DNA of 64,000 nucleotides from Mikania micrantha (GCA_009363875.1 CM018685.1:67963933-68027932); one strand, 5' to 3'; counted from the stretch's first letter, positions 24,045 through 35,463 are shown. The notes: generated by a model not told the origin, from the letters alone. Numbers and translations are program-made.

Positions 24045-24844
24045 TTAATAGTCATGGTCATCATTTTCAAAACATGCTGTGTCTATGATATTGCATATGT
24101 AAATAATTTTTCTTTGTACAGATTAGAAGAAAGCAGTAAACAGGAAATAACCCATTAATCACTTCTTTTTTAGTACACTAATTTATGAATCTTGTTGGGT
24201 TACATTTTAAATGATACTGTAACTGCCTAGAGTTTTAAACTTGTTTGGCTTGAATTAGATTTTTGCACCATTCATGAAGGAATTGTTAAAAAGCGATATA
24301 GTTCATATTTTGTCACTTTCAAGAAGCAACAAACAAACACACCAAGCAAAATTCCACTTCAACAGTAGGGCAGGGAGTGTTAGATGAGGGCAAAACCTTA
24401 CCTCTGTTCATTAGATAGAGAATTTGCTCAGAATAAACCTTTTTTTTTATCATGATATGCAGAACCATACAAGAAAAACAAGTAGCTAGGATTTGATATT
24501 AGCAGAAGATACAAGATCAATACTAAAGTAGCTAAGGCTATGCTAAGGCTAAAAAAGCCACTTCTAAGAATAAAGGCAGACACCCCTATACAAATCTTTG
24601 AAAGAAATCACTTTGAATTTTTTTTTTTCCTTTTTTTGGGTTTTGTCACTTTCAGGAAGAAGCTTGTTAATCTCTAAATACAATACCCTAACACCAATCA
24701 CAGAATGAATTCACTCTGAAGTTCATTAAAAGATAAAACTTGTTTCTCATTGTCATATCTCATTCCTCGTGTATTCGGGTTCCGTGACGGTCAGCTCAAT
24801 CTTTGATGGGCAGTTTAGTCAACCTCCAAATACTCAAGTGTTAA
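24045..24844. other. Tail-to-tail intergenic region, shared 3' flanks
   Basis: Separates the carrier stop (24044, plus) from the DAR2-like stop (24845, minus). AT-rich, and expected to hold both 3' UTRs and poly(A) signals. No repeat or gene recognised. Confidence 0.6.
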
Positions 24845-26216
24845 TCACAGTGGAAAGCTTCCAGTTAACTGAATGTGGTCAAGCGTACGTCGCAGGCCAT
24901 ACCTATTCACAGCTGCATTAGCAGCTCGAAATCCCCCTCCATATGTAGGTGAAGCATCATTAGCTATCTGATGCATGAAGAATTCACCAAGTTTATTCTC
25001 ATCTCTTGATTTTCCACCTTTCTTTGAAACTGAAGATGATGACGAAGCTGCTGCTGAGCCGGAACTTGATCCAGGCATGGTCTCAGATTCAAGCCACATG
25101 TATGAAAGCACTTGGCATATACCTTCTTCTACCTCGGGATTTAGGTTTCTATAGCCTGTTCATTCCAAAAGAATAAAACATCATGATCATGCATATAACG
25201 GTAAGTTATAGTGTCGACTGTCTAGTAAAGTAGTAAGTACAACAAGCGTTACCTTTAAGACGCAACCAACCATGCATCAACTCGTGTGCAAGAATCGCAC
25301 CTGTTAGTAATCTGAAACATGGTTTGATTTCATGGCATTTGTTTCAGAAGCTAGTCTCCAAGATTCGAAGAACAGATAAAAGTGCAATTTTTACCTTGGG
25401 AGCCCGTAGAGAACAAGAATGGCTGTGACTTCACACCTTCGAGTCAGTTTTTGAGGTTGGGTTCTCATTCCTATAAACCCGTGTCCCCCAATTTTCGGCC
25501 TTTCAAGTATCTGAAATTCACAAAGTCAAATGAATATGATATTATCATTCAGATCAAAGAAACCAAATGAAGAAAAATTAAACTCACACTTGCAACAGTC
25601 TGTTCCTCAGAAAGGCATAGACCCCGTGTTTCAGGCATGTGATGAAAACCCTGAAAAAGAAGCCAGTTTAATCTATAAGGTAGAGGTGTGAATTTCTAAC
25701 ATGGCCTGACACAAAATTTGTAAGTTTGGGTTTTGTACAAACGGGTTGCGTTACATGGTTTTTACATGGTTTTCTCATTGAAAATGGGTTTTTATTTTAT
25801 ATTTTTATTTTTCTCCTATATATATATATATATATGGAAGTGTTCAAATAATAACTCATTCTTAAGGTATTAACCCGAAATAACCTGTCAAGATGAAGCC
25901 AAATCTTGGATTATTTTTTTTTGAACATCATTGTAAGACATGTATAACACTTTCTTCATTTATGAGTTTGCGAAAATTCATCACCGTTTGATATGTAACA
26001 TCGTTGTAAGTTTTTCACTTACAACACTGTAACTGTATTAGGCCTAAAACCTACAACGATGTTAAGTCTCAAACGGTGATGAATTTTCGCAAACTCATAA
26101 AAGAAAAAAGTGTTGTAGATGTCTTTAAATGATGTTAAAAAAAATCCAAGATTTGGCTTCATCTTGACGGGTGATTTCGGGTTAATGCTTTAAGAGTGGG
26201 TTATTATTTGTTCACA

Positions 26217-26303
<87 letters not shown>

Positions 26304-26717
26304 GGAGGTTCCATTGAAAACCTTCATATTTGAGAAAACTAAGAAAACTAATCACAATTGTTATTAATCAATTTCGTTTTTCGTTTTTATTTTACATTTT
26401 GTTTTATTATAATGTTATATTTGTAAACAAAAAGAAAAAAAATAAAAAATATATGTAATTCATGTTATTACATATATGTAACTCATTGATTACATATATG
26501 TAACTTTTAAACTACATATATGAGTTACATATACGTAACTTTATTGGTTACATATACGTAATTTCGTAATCTACATATTTTTATTAAAAATTTTTGTTTG
26601 TTTATCACATTTCTAAGCCAATAATAAAAAATCATGAAAAAATTTTTTTAAAAATTCATTGGTTAGTAGGAGTTTTCTTGGTTTTCTCCAAAGTGAGGAG
26701 TTTTTATTTGAACCCTC

Positions 26718-26772
<55 letters not shown>

Positions 26773-27780
26773 ATTTGGTTCAAATAAGAACCCTGTGTAA
26801 TTACGGTAACCCAGTGAACTTTGACAAAAATGTCCGAATCTTTGGTTTTTTTTTTCAGGGTCTTTATTATACATATTTAGGGGGGTTTCTTTTTTGTATT
26901 TTGACTAATTCGCAATGCAAATTGAATTTGCATCGGTGTCAAATTTTTGCACTTTTATAAATGTTGCGAAATGAAACTCAAATTTACAACGATGCAAATT
27001 CGATTTGCACTGCAAATTAGCCAAAACACAAAAAAGAAACCCCCTCTAAATATGTATAATAAAGACCATAAAAAAACCCAAAGATTCGGGCATTTTTGGT
27101 CAAAGTTCACTGGGTTACCAAAATAACAGTGGGTTACCAACGGAACATTCCCCTAGGATTGAGATCAAATAATAACTCACTCTTAGAGCGATAACCCATT
27201 AACTTTGCCAAAACGAAGCCGAATCTTGAAATTTTTTTGAACATCATTGTAACACAATTAGAACACTATGTTCTTTTATGAGTTTGTGAAAATTCATAAC
27301 CGTTTAAGAGATATCATCGTTGTAAGTTTTTGACAAAAACAGTTACAGTGCTATAAGTCAAAAACTTACAACGATGTTATCTCTTAAACGGTTATGAATT
27401 TTCACAAACTCATAAAGAACATAGTGTTCTAATTGTGTTACAATGATGTTAAAAAAAATTCAAGATTCGGCTTCGTTTTGGCAAAGTTAATGGGTTATCG
27501 CTCTAAGAGTGGGTTATTATTTGAACACTTCCATATATATATATATATATAGGGAGGTATTCCATTAAGAAACACTTTTATGTTAGGAACTTGAGAACTG
27601 TATAATACACTTGTACATTATGCTTTAAGTTTGTACAAAGAGTGGTTATTTAAAAGGGTAAAATAGTAACTTCTCCTACTTTAAAGGAAAATTACTTTTA
27701 TACCCTTAAAAATGTGGTTGAAAATTAGTTTCTTTGGTTCTTTCATATTTAGCGGTTCTCAATAGAATAAGTCCCTATAT

Positions 27781-27815
<35 letters not shown>

Positions 27816-30800
27816 GTAGGCTGTTCAATTGAGAACCAATGTAAGTTAAAAATTAAAAGAACTATTTTTAGCCACAAGTTTGAAGGGTATAAAGGTAACT
27901 TCCCCTATTTTCAAGGTAAATTACCTTTATACCCACCCTTCAAAACTTATGGCTATAAATGTGGTTTCTTTAGTTTTTACAATTTGTTAGTTCTTATTAG
28001 AATGAATCTATATATATATATATATATGTATGTATATCGGTTCGACAGTTCGTGTCTGGATTAGGAAGCGTAAAGCTGCCGCGAGAGGTGATAACGGGAT
28101 GAAGAATGAAAGAAATGTTGTTTTACATGTTTCTCCCCGACAATAGCTTCATTAAGGGCTTGTCTTTCAACAAGTAACATGGGAATTTGTTGATCAAGTC
28201 TCATGTTCATTCCTTCATAGTAGTCTCTAATACTGTGGTAAAGCGGTTGGCAGTCTCCGGTATCCATTATTGCAGATTCCATGCACTCCAAGCATAAGCT
28301 CCGACCATCTCCCAAAGATATGTATTTTGCATTCACAGACTTTAAGAAAAACATCAAAAAATAATAAATAAATAAAATAAAAAGTCAATACTTAACCACA
28401 TCGTTTTCATAACTAGACCATATAGTGAACTGGTTCTGATCGGAGTGTTTGAACCGAATTTAAGAGTAAAATGACATCTTAAATAATAGATAAATTAAAA
28501 CTATAGAAAATTATGAAGATACTTATGGTTTGATGTAGGTTTGTAAGTTAAAATATAATGACTTAAATATTAAAAAAAAATATGGATCCCATAGTGATAA
28601 AATGTTCATATATATAAAAGATTTTGAAAGGAAAAAATTATCCATTAAGTTGAAATCCGATCTAGTACAATCGTACAGCTGGTGATCAGCCAGATAGCAA
28701 AATGGAATGGTTCTACGACATGTTTCCGGTCCGGCCGATCCGGTTCTGAAAACATTGTTTAACAATACTACTACATAGAGGCATAGAGCCACAGAGGTGA
28801 AAAATTGCAAAAACAAAGAAACGGTACCTCTAATCTTTCACAACTACAGCAGCGCGCTGTGTTATCAAGCTCGTGTACAGGACAGTATTTTTGTGACCAG
28901 AACGGATGGCATCGATACTCGATCAACCCGGCTCCATTTGTGGGAATCTTTGTGAAAAGAACAGGTTAGCATTTTATAATTGTAATTGATTTTAAGATAG
29001 CTGAAGGTTAGTTATGGTTTTCAAAATTCATTACAAATTGAAAGCAGACGTCACATTTGGGGTGTGTGAGCTCTTTGAAGCAAGTTTTGTGATATGCATC
29101 TTTCCCTGATATAGAGAACTTGTATCAACAGGAAACAAAAACTTATAAGAAAAAAATCTAGCAGTTCAACACCATCATTTGACTTGCAAAAACTAAATCA
29201 CAAACCAAATAACAAAAAAGATGTGTGTCTATAGGAGATAATATCGTGTGAAAATCCTTAAACCCTTTAACTCTATCTGTGTCATCTATTTGAAATCTTG
29301 AAAAATAAATATGTGGTTCATATTAAAATAAGTTAAAAAATTGAGTTTTGAATAAACAAATCAATTTTCATACTGTTTAATGTCGACCACATGTTTATTT
29401 TCAAGATTTTAAATGGAGGGTCCAGATAAGATTTAAGAGTTTCCTTTTCAAGATTGAGTTTTCACATGATACAATCTCATGTGTCATCATGTATGTACGC
29501 CCCATTTACGGTGCACATATATAATGTATATATGTGTGGGCCCTTAAAGGGGTAAAAGTAAAAGTGCGCTAATTTTAACGTTATTTTAGGTATTTGTGAA
29601 AATAACGTTAAAATCATTAGGATAATCAAACTTCAAACGATAACTTTGAGCCGAGGACTCTTTCGGAGCAGCCTCTCTATCTCAATTGGGATAGAGGTAA
29701 GGTTTGTATCTATCCTTCCTCCCCATACCCTATTGAAAAGTGGGAATATACTGGGTAAGGTTGTATACAAGAAAAAAAAAAAGAAACTACCTCATGTTCT
29801 GTGATTGGATAATGACAAGCGCAACAACGAAAACATTTGGGGTGAAAAAACTTCCCCATACATCCTAAGTAGTTTCCATAACCGATGTCACGGTTGCAGC
29901 CACCACACACTCTGCAAACATAAAATTTGCTCAATCATTTTGGCTTTTTGGGTTAAAAATGCACATTGATGAAGGAGTATCATCAATGTTTTCAGAACCG
30001 GACGTCGAACGGGACGTCTTACTGGTTACTGGTCGGACCGGTCGAATCGGATTTAATAACTGGATGACATAATAAATATATATAATATTCCTAAAATTTA
30101 TATAATTATAAACACATTTAAGATAACATAATTAATGTTTAAACTAACATAATCATGTTGAAAGAATATAGGGTTAGTTTTAATGCTTTATCCTTTGGAT
30201 TTTAATTAAAAAACAAACTGAAAACCGGCGCAACCGGGCGGTTCCCTTGAATCCGGTCCGCATACTCACTTAGACCGGTCGACCCTCCGGTTCTCGGTCC
30301 GGTCTGGTCCTGAAAACACTGAGTATCATAAGCAACATTTTCATAACCAAGCGTGCCAACTGGTTATTGATTGGTTATTGATTGGTTACCAGTTGAACCA
30401 ATGATCCGAGCAGGGTGGTTGAAATTTCAAATCTTTTTTTTATTTTTTTGTTTCCAAAATATCATTTTTTGATTAATTAACTACTTCAAGCATCATATTT
30501 GTTTATTTCAGACTTTTTATTTGTTGATATTGTAAATCCTCATTGAAAGACAAAATAGCTTTATAATATTTTAATAAGATCGATTTTTAATTTTGAAGGT
30601 TTGATATCAGTCCAACCAATATACAATAAAGGGCCATTTGGTTGGGTCTAAATTACAAAGTGCTGAATGGTTAACATGTCTGAATTGTTACTGTTTGGTT
30701 GCACATTTGAATTTAAAAAAAAAAACTTTTTTTAACAAAAACCCTAGCCACTCGTTTCAACCAATCGCATCCCCCGTCCTCCTTTGCATCTCCTCTAATC

Positions 30801-31361
30801 TTCGGTAACAGCCCCATCAATCTTCGGTAACAGCCCTTCGATCTCCTCCCCATCTCCTCCGATCTTTGGTAACAACCCTTCGATCTTCGGTAACAGCCCC
30901 ATCGATCTTCGGTAACAGCCCATCGATCTCCTCCCCATCTCCTTCGACCTTCGGTAACAACCCTTGTCGCGACGGTGCGGCGGCGTGTGTGCGGTGCGAC
31001 GGTGGTGCGGCCGATTGGAACCCATTCAGGCGGTGGTGGTGGGCATTCAGACGTTCCTAGGTTCCTCTCTTTCTCATTCAGACTCCATTTCCAGTCTGAA
31101 TCATTCAGACCTTGGTTCAGACATTGGAAGCCATTCAGAGGTCTTTTTTTCCCCAAACAAATTGTCTGAATCTGAACCATTTAGATTCATACACATTCAG
31201 ACCTATTCAGACCCAAACAAACAACCCCTAAGACAACTAGTTTGTTTTGAAAACATTGATCATAATTACCTGCAGTGGCGTACCCACTAAGGACTTTCGG
31301 GGCACTAAGGACTTTCGGGGTAGCGGGTAGCCACCCACCCTTGAATTTTTTTCCAGTAGTG

Positions 31362-31438
<77 letters not shown>

Positions 31439-33845
31439 AAATCTCGACCAACCTCCTTAATATTTTACAATCACGCCATTAAACTTGCATAGTTGGATTG
31501 ATTGTGAGAATTTAAGTGATAATTGTATATGAATTGTGAAAAAAATAGTTAGTTAGGAAACTCCCCATAGACGACATTTGGATATATTTCAACAAATGAA
31601 AACTCATACATACCAACTTTAGATGTATTGTATTTTTATTGTGTTTTTGTATATGAAATTTAGTCTGATTATTTTTTAACATAACCCGACCCAATTCGAC
31701 TCACATTGACCTGAACCGAATAGAAAAATTATTATATATCGATGCCCAAACGTTCCTAATTTTTTCCGCCCACAATAAATCATTTTTTAGGTCCGTCATT
31801 GATCACCTGTATTCGATTGGTTGATATTCTCTAGGAATATAAGAAGGAAATGAAGAATGAAGATCATCCTGAACTGCTTTTGCAAGATCTTCATCGTTAC
31901 AAGGTTGCCAGCCATATCCTACATATAACCTCAAGAATGTTTGTTAGTTATAACTTAGTAACGGTCAAAACAATTTTTTTAATAACATTGGGACGGTTGA
32001 AATACTATTATAAGATGGCTCGAACTCGGGTAATGATGATAGACCAAACATAGTTTCAAAAAAAAAAAGTAAAATGACATTTTAGTCCCTATGGGTTTGA
32101 CAATTTTTGCCATTTTAGTCAAATCGTTTAAATTTTGTCATTTTAGTCATTATGTTTTTCATTTTATTGTCATTTTCGTCCCAATGGTTTAGTTAATTTT
32201 GTCATTTTAGTCCAAAAGTTTAAAATTTAATTGGACTAAAATAACAATAAAATGGAAAACATAATGACCAAAATGGCAGTAAAAATGAAACAATAATTAC
32301 CAAAATGACAAAATTTAAACTATTAGACTAAAATGACAAAAGTTGTCAAACCACGTGGACCAAAATGACATGTTAACTAACTTACCATGTGGTTTCTTCA
32401 AACCTTCAGCCAAAGAAAGCGCAATTGCTCGATCCAGTTCTTCCTTCTGTTTATCAGTTCTTGCGCGATTGTCCTGATACGCGATTACTTGATCATTAAC
32501 AGTTCAGTATAGTAATCAAGAAGGAAATATGGGTGATATGAGGTGGGGTTTCAGATCAGCAAATGTGCCTGCTTTTAGCAGTTTGATACAAAACATATCT
32601 TTCAACTTCTAAAAACCATTTAGCATTGTATAAAATTTAAGCAAATTTTTTGTCATAACTAAATAAGCAAGATAGTTTTTACCAAGGATCTAACAGGAGC
32701 ACGCAGGATCATGTTTTCGTCTCCGATAAACCGTCGAGGACGATGCGTACCACCAACCGGGCCTTGATTACCCGAACCACCTCTGAAAAGCTTACATAAC
32801 CATCTCATAAACCAATATTTTTTCTCTGAAACAAAGTGCCCTGATCAAAGACATAAACTCCTTAACTACATATCTTAATTCAACGCTACACATGAGACAA
32901 ATGTATTTAGATGTAAACAGTGGCGAATCTTTACAGGATTCTTAGGGGGACGGAAATTTACGTGACATAAATTTTCTTTTTCAATCGATCGATGTGTCTC
33001 GGTTAGTAGGGTTAAATGTTCGGACCAATGATTTGGGTCAAGTCGAGTCAAACAATAAAAATACAAGTATCTAATAACTATCATTATACGTGAAAAAAGA
33101 GCAAGTGTATGAAAGAAGACTTACAATTCAACTCGAAAACCTTTGAGATAGGTTGAGGATTTTTTACGTTTATCTTGATTTGTATTAACCCAAAAATAAA
33201 ATTTTCTATCAATAAGCCATGTGGTTTCAAAAACTAACGGCTCTGGCCCTAAACATAGTTGGGTTTGAGGTCAAAAACCGTTAGAATAGTCAAGTTTGGG
33301 AGCCAAAACAATTAGTTGTTTAAACTATATGTGTTATAATGATAAAAGATTCTATTTTTTGTTGAAATAGTTAAAACACTTGAACCACAAGGTTCAAAAC
33401 CGTAATTTACTCTATTTATGAGAAATAAAGGGGAACAAAAAAATTAGAGATTTTAATATATGGGTAACTTTTAAAGTTGATTTTTTATCTACTAATTAAA
33501 AAAAAATTGTTTTTTTGTTTAAAATAGATGATAATATAATTTTTTTTATAAATAAGCGGGACGAAATATAAATTTTTAAAACAAATTATACTTTTAACCC
33601 GAAAATTAAAAGAGAGGGCGGTCGCCCCCTCCGGTCCTTCGCCCATGGATGTAATTATGTAAACTTTATGGATGCATTTTGCAGATGATATTCAAGAATG
33701 AACAAAACCCATAACTCAGAAAGGCTTTTTAAGAAAATTTTACGTTGAAGATTCATACAGGCATATCGTCGAACAGTTGTCGGGTGTTTTTCATACCGTA
33801 AGTACAGGGCTGAGAAAGGTGGCCGACGTTCCCGGAAGACGACAT
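24845..33845 (-). CDS. DAR2: DA1-related protein (DAR2-like): UIM, LIM domain and HELMH peptidase, twelve exons
   Basis: Minus-strand exons: 33797-33845, 32683-32780, 32386-32473, 31807-31918, 29791-29911, 29035-29118, 28828-28947, 28127-28339, 25588-25650, 25395-25510, 25253-25311 and 24845-25155. They join without frame breaks to 477 aa. A ubiquitin-interacting motif (EELDRAIALSLAE) lies near residues 60-72. A LIM zinc domain starts at C118 (CGGCNRDIG...GCMGKFFHPKCFRC). The DA1-type C-terminal region has HELMH at 364-368, the zinc-peptidase site, followed by EVEEGICQVLSYMWLES and YGLRRTLDHIQLTG. DA1-family proteins are ubiquitin-activated peptidases limiting cell proliferation; Arabidopsis DAR2 affects root meristem size and endoreduplication. 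The C-terminus fits DAR2 better than DA1. All donors are GT, though transposons press on exons 3 and 4. Confidence 0.93.
25836..26219. mobile_element. Foldback MITE between TA arrays (DAR2-like intron 8)
   Basis: Arms of about 180 bases pair almost fully. The left arm runs from GGAAGTGTTCAAATAATAAC to CATCGTTGTAAG and the right arm returns the complement, ending GGGTTATTATTTG. It is bordered by (TA)n on both sides. Homologous to 27157-27532. Confidence 0.8.
26219..26300. repeat. (TA)n microsatellite, about 80 bp
   Basis: Uninterrupted TA repeat between two foldback elements within an intron. Shorter TA arrays flank the neighbouring elements at about 25817-25835, 26721-26770, 27534-27550 and 28010-28026. 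Confidence 0.95.
26301..26720. mobile_element. TA-bordered element with ACATATATGTAACT repeats
   Basis: Starts GGGGGAGGTTCCATTG directly after a TA array and ends TTTGAACCCTCCTC directly before the next. These ends are an imperfect inverted repeat, and GAAAACTAAGAAAACT is mirrored by GTTTTCTTGGTTTTC. The centre, 26460-26570, has several copies of palindromic TACATATATGTAACT. Confidence 0.65.
26771..27156. mobile_element. TA-bordered foldback MITE with long arms
   Basis: The left arm carries GGTAACCCAGTGAACTTTG, CCGAATCTTTGG and TTTATTATACATATTTAG. The right arm returns the same blocks inverted (CTAAATATGTATAATAAA, CAAAGTTCACTGGGTTACC). The left border is a TA array; the right border abuts the next foldback directly. 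Confidence 0.75.
27157..27532. mobile_element. Foldback MITE with near-perfect 170-base arms
   Basis: The left arm starts GATTGAGATCAAATAATAAC and carries ACTCTTAGAGCGATAACCC. The right arm returns GGGTTATCGCTCTAAGAGT. The loop is short, around ACAGTTACAGTGCTATAAG. Same family as 25836-26219. The right border is a TA array. Confidence 0.85.
27551..27776. mobile_element. Small TA-bordered foldback element
   Basis: Begins AGGGAGGTATTCCATTAAG after a TA array and ends CAATAGAATAAGTCCCTATA before another. Termini and inner blocks (GGGTAAAATAGTAACTT and TTACTTTTATACCC) are mutually inverted. Related to 27816-28009 and 59690-59875. Confidence 0.7.
27816..28009. mobile_element. Small TA-bordered foldback element
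   Basis: Begins GTAGGCTGTTCAATTGAG between a CA/TA array and the body and ends TAGAATGAATCTA before a TA array. The centre pairs GGGTATAAAGGTAACTT with AATTACCTTTATACCC. It ends about 118 bases from DAR2-like exon 8 (28127). Confidence 0.75.
29640..29775 (+). mobile_element. Au-SINE-like 3' portion in DAR2-like intron 5
   Basis: Contains the ordered blocks GGAGCAGCCTCTCTATCTC, GATAGAGGTAAGGTTTG, CTATCCTTCCTCCCCAT, TGGGAATATACTGGGTA and GTTGTATAC. I recognise these as the 3' portion of the plant Au SINE family. The 5' boxes are not seen, so it may be truncated. Three other copies are in the window. Confidence 0.65.
29984..30321. mobile_element. hAT-type MITE in DAR2-like intron 4
   Basis: A 338-bp element flanked by a perfect 8-bp duplication AGTATCAT (29976-29983 and 30322-30329). 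Inverted termini are CAATGTTTTCAGAACCGG and CTGGTCCTGAAAACACTG. Inside are several ACCGG/CCGGT motifs and no coding frame. A homologous copy is at 35087-35428. Confidence 0.9.
30631..31228. mobile_element. PIF/Harbinger-like element with internal GGTAACAGCCC repeats
   Basis: Termini AGGGCCATTTGGTTGGGTCT and, inverted, GGGGTTGTTTGTTTGGGTCT, with flanking TAA (30628-30630 and 31229-31231), fit a Harbinger-type element. The inside at about 30793-30965 is a GC-richer tandem array of CGATCTTCGGTAACAGCCC with variants. The 155-codon minus-strand frame across it is made of that repeat and is not a gene. Confidence 0.7.
31273..31801. mobile_element. hAT-type element inserted at the exon 4 splice donor
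   Basis: Termini CAGTGGCGTACC and, inverted, CAATGACGGACC. The 8-bp flanks ATTACCTG (31265-31272) and ATCACCTG (31802-31809) differ by one base. The right-hand copy covers the last three bases of DAR2-like exon 4 and its GT donor. The inside holds a (TA)n(TG)n array at about 31363-31436. Confidence 0.85.
32068..32374. mobile_element. Foldback MITE of CATTTTAGTC repeats beside the exon 3 donor
   Basis: The outer arms pair: AAAATGACATTTTAGTCC on the left and GGACCAAAATGACATG on the right. The inside repeats GTCATTTTAGTC in one half and GACTAAAATGAC in the other. Its right end lies about 12-15 bases from the 5' splice site of DAR2-like exon 3 (exon edge at 32386). Confidence 0.75.
32918..33647. 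mobile_element. hAT-type element in DAR2-like intron 1
   Basis: Termini CAGTGGCGAATC and, inverted, CATGGGCGAAGG. The 8-bp flanks GATGTAAA (32910-32917) and GATGTAAT (33648-33655) differ by one base. CAGTGGCG termini are a known plant hAT end type. No transposase frame in its 730 bases. Confidence 0.75.
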
Positions 33846-34600
33846 AATTGGTGGGCTTTTGAGATGTATGTATAGATTCGCCACCGGAGTTTCAAGAATG
33901 CGGAAAAGTAAAAGTGATAATGAAAATTGAAAAAGACTACAAGAATGAAGAGAGAGAAAGCTTCCTCTGGGAAAGAAAAAAGATGGGTTGCATAGAGAGA
34001 GAGATGATTTGCAGAACAACAATGGCATCATTGGTGATAAAGCTTGTGTGTTTAAGAAATTATGGAAATGGGGAATCTCTGATAGCGATACAGAGAGAGA
34101 TTCTTCGCTTCCGAAAACAAAGAATAGATCGGAGCAAGAAAGATAACCAGAGAATCTTGATCGGAAGAAAGTTAGTGCCTAAGACTATTGGGTGTGCCAA
34201 GGCACCCCACTCACTTCACGTATGCGCCACGTAGGCGCCACATAAGCACTCACCACAACCACTCACCCCACCATTTTGGTGGAAATGCCCCATTACCCCA
34301 CTCACTCCACGTCATCATCCCTTTTTTAAACTTTTCTATATATATGTGTGTGAGTCTGTGTGTGTGTGTAGAGAGAGAGAAAGAGAGAGAAAGTGAATGT
34401 GTGTGTGTAGAGAGAGAGAAATGCCCCATTGCCGTTGCCACAATCACGCCACCCCCATTCAAGCCCTCTCACGCCCCAAGGGGGGCGGTGTGCCACGCCC
34501 TATCACGCCTTCTCCACGCCCACTCAAGGGGCATACCCAAGGGTCTAATGGTTATTGGTCACCCCACAAACGCTAATTAAGAGGGTAAAGTTTCAACCCT
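33846..34600. other. 5' flank of the DAR2-like gene
   Basis: Immediately upstream of the minus-strand start codon, a GAGA-rich stretch (33950-34000) probably belongs to the 5' UTR or core promoter. Further out, 34340-34430 is a mixed (TG)n/(GA)n microsatellite, followed by a GC-rich CACGCC-repeat stretch to 34530. No gene. Confidence 0.5.
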
Positions 34601-34615
34601 GTTAGACCACCCGTA

Positions 34616-34832
34616 GGCCTTGTTTGGTAGCTTTTTAATCTCATTCAGAGGCTATCTCTTAATAGTTTATAGCATGTGAATGGTTAAAAAGTATACTTAA
34701 GTCTGAATGGTTAAGATTGGCAATGGTTCATAACCTCTGAATGGTTAAGAGGTAACCCTAAGTCTGAATGATTAAGAGGTTATGAACCATTTAGAAGTCA
34801 CCTCTTAATGTCATTCATATGCAAACAAACTC
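34616..34832. mobile_element. Harbinger-like small foldback MITE
   Basis: Termini GGCCTTGTTTGGT and, inverted, GAGTTTGTTTGC, flanked by GTA on both sides. The inside repeats TGAATGGTTAAGAGGT forms in both orientations. The 3-bp duplication and TTGTTTG ends suggest Harbinger, with limited certainty. Confidence 0.5.
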
Positions 34833-35086
34833 GTAGTGGTGAAGCATCGGGACGAATGGGATGTAGCGGGGCTGCGGCATCCGGCGTGAACACCGCCCCC
34901 GGCGGGGTCAAATTTTGACACCGGGTGGCTCCCGCTTCCTGTTGGAGCTCTCTCTCATATTTTTAATGGGATGACCACTACCAGGTTTTAAGGTTTTCAG
35001 TAGGGTGATGACGTGGAAGAAAATTTTGATTGGGTAAGTATTACAGATGGTCTAAGGAGCTCTCGCGTTGGGTGTAAGGGTCACTT

Positions 35087-35428
35087 CAATGTTTTCGGAA
35101 CCGGATCGACCGTCTTACTTGTCACAGGTCAGACCGGTTGGACAAGTCGGACCATATTTTAAGAACTGGATGACATATTAAATATAAATTATTCAAAAAA
35201 AAATTGTATAATTATAGACACATTTAAATAAACATAACTAATATTTAAACAAACATAAACATGTTAAAAAATATAGGGTTTAGTTTCAATGTTACATTCC
35301 TTTAATTTTAATTAAAAAAAAATAAAATCTAGTCCGACCAATGAACCGCCTCAACCGGTTGGTTCATTTGAAGTCGGTTCACATGCTAGTTTTGAGCCGG
35401 CCGGTCCAGCCCATTTTCGAAAGCTATG
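35087..35428. mobile_element. hAT-type MITE, second copy of the 29984 family
   Basis: Starts CAATGTTTTCGGAACCGG and ends CCATTTTCGAAAGCTATG. The 8-bp flanks GGTCACTT (35079-35086) and GGTCTCTT (35429-35436) match at seven of eight. The interior lines up with the intron copy at 29984-30321. Confidence 0.8.
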
Positions 35429-35463
35429 GGTCTCTTTTATTTGAAAAGTTAATGAGGTATCAT

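Noticed and set aside
30713..31180. 155-codon minus-strand frame with CYRRS repeats
   Set aside because: Translation of the GGTAACAGCCC tandem array inside a transposon; no start context, splice signals or known domain.
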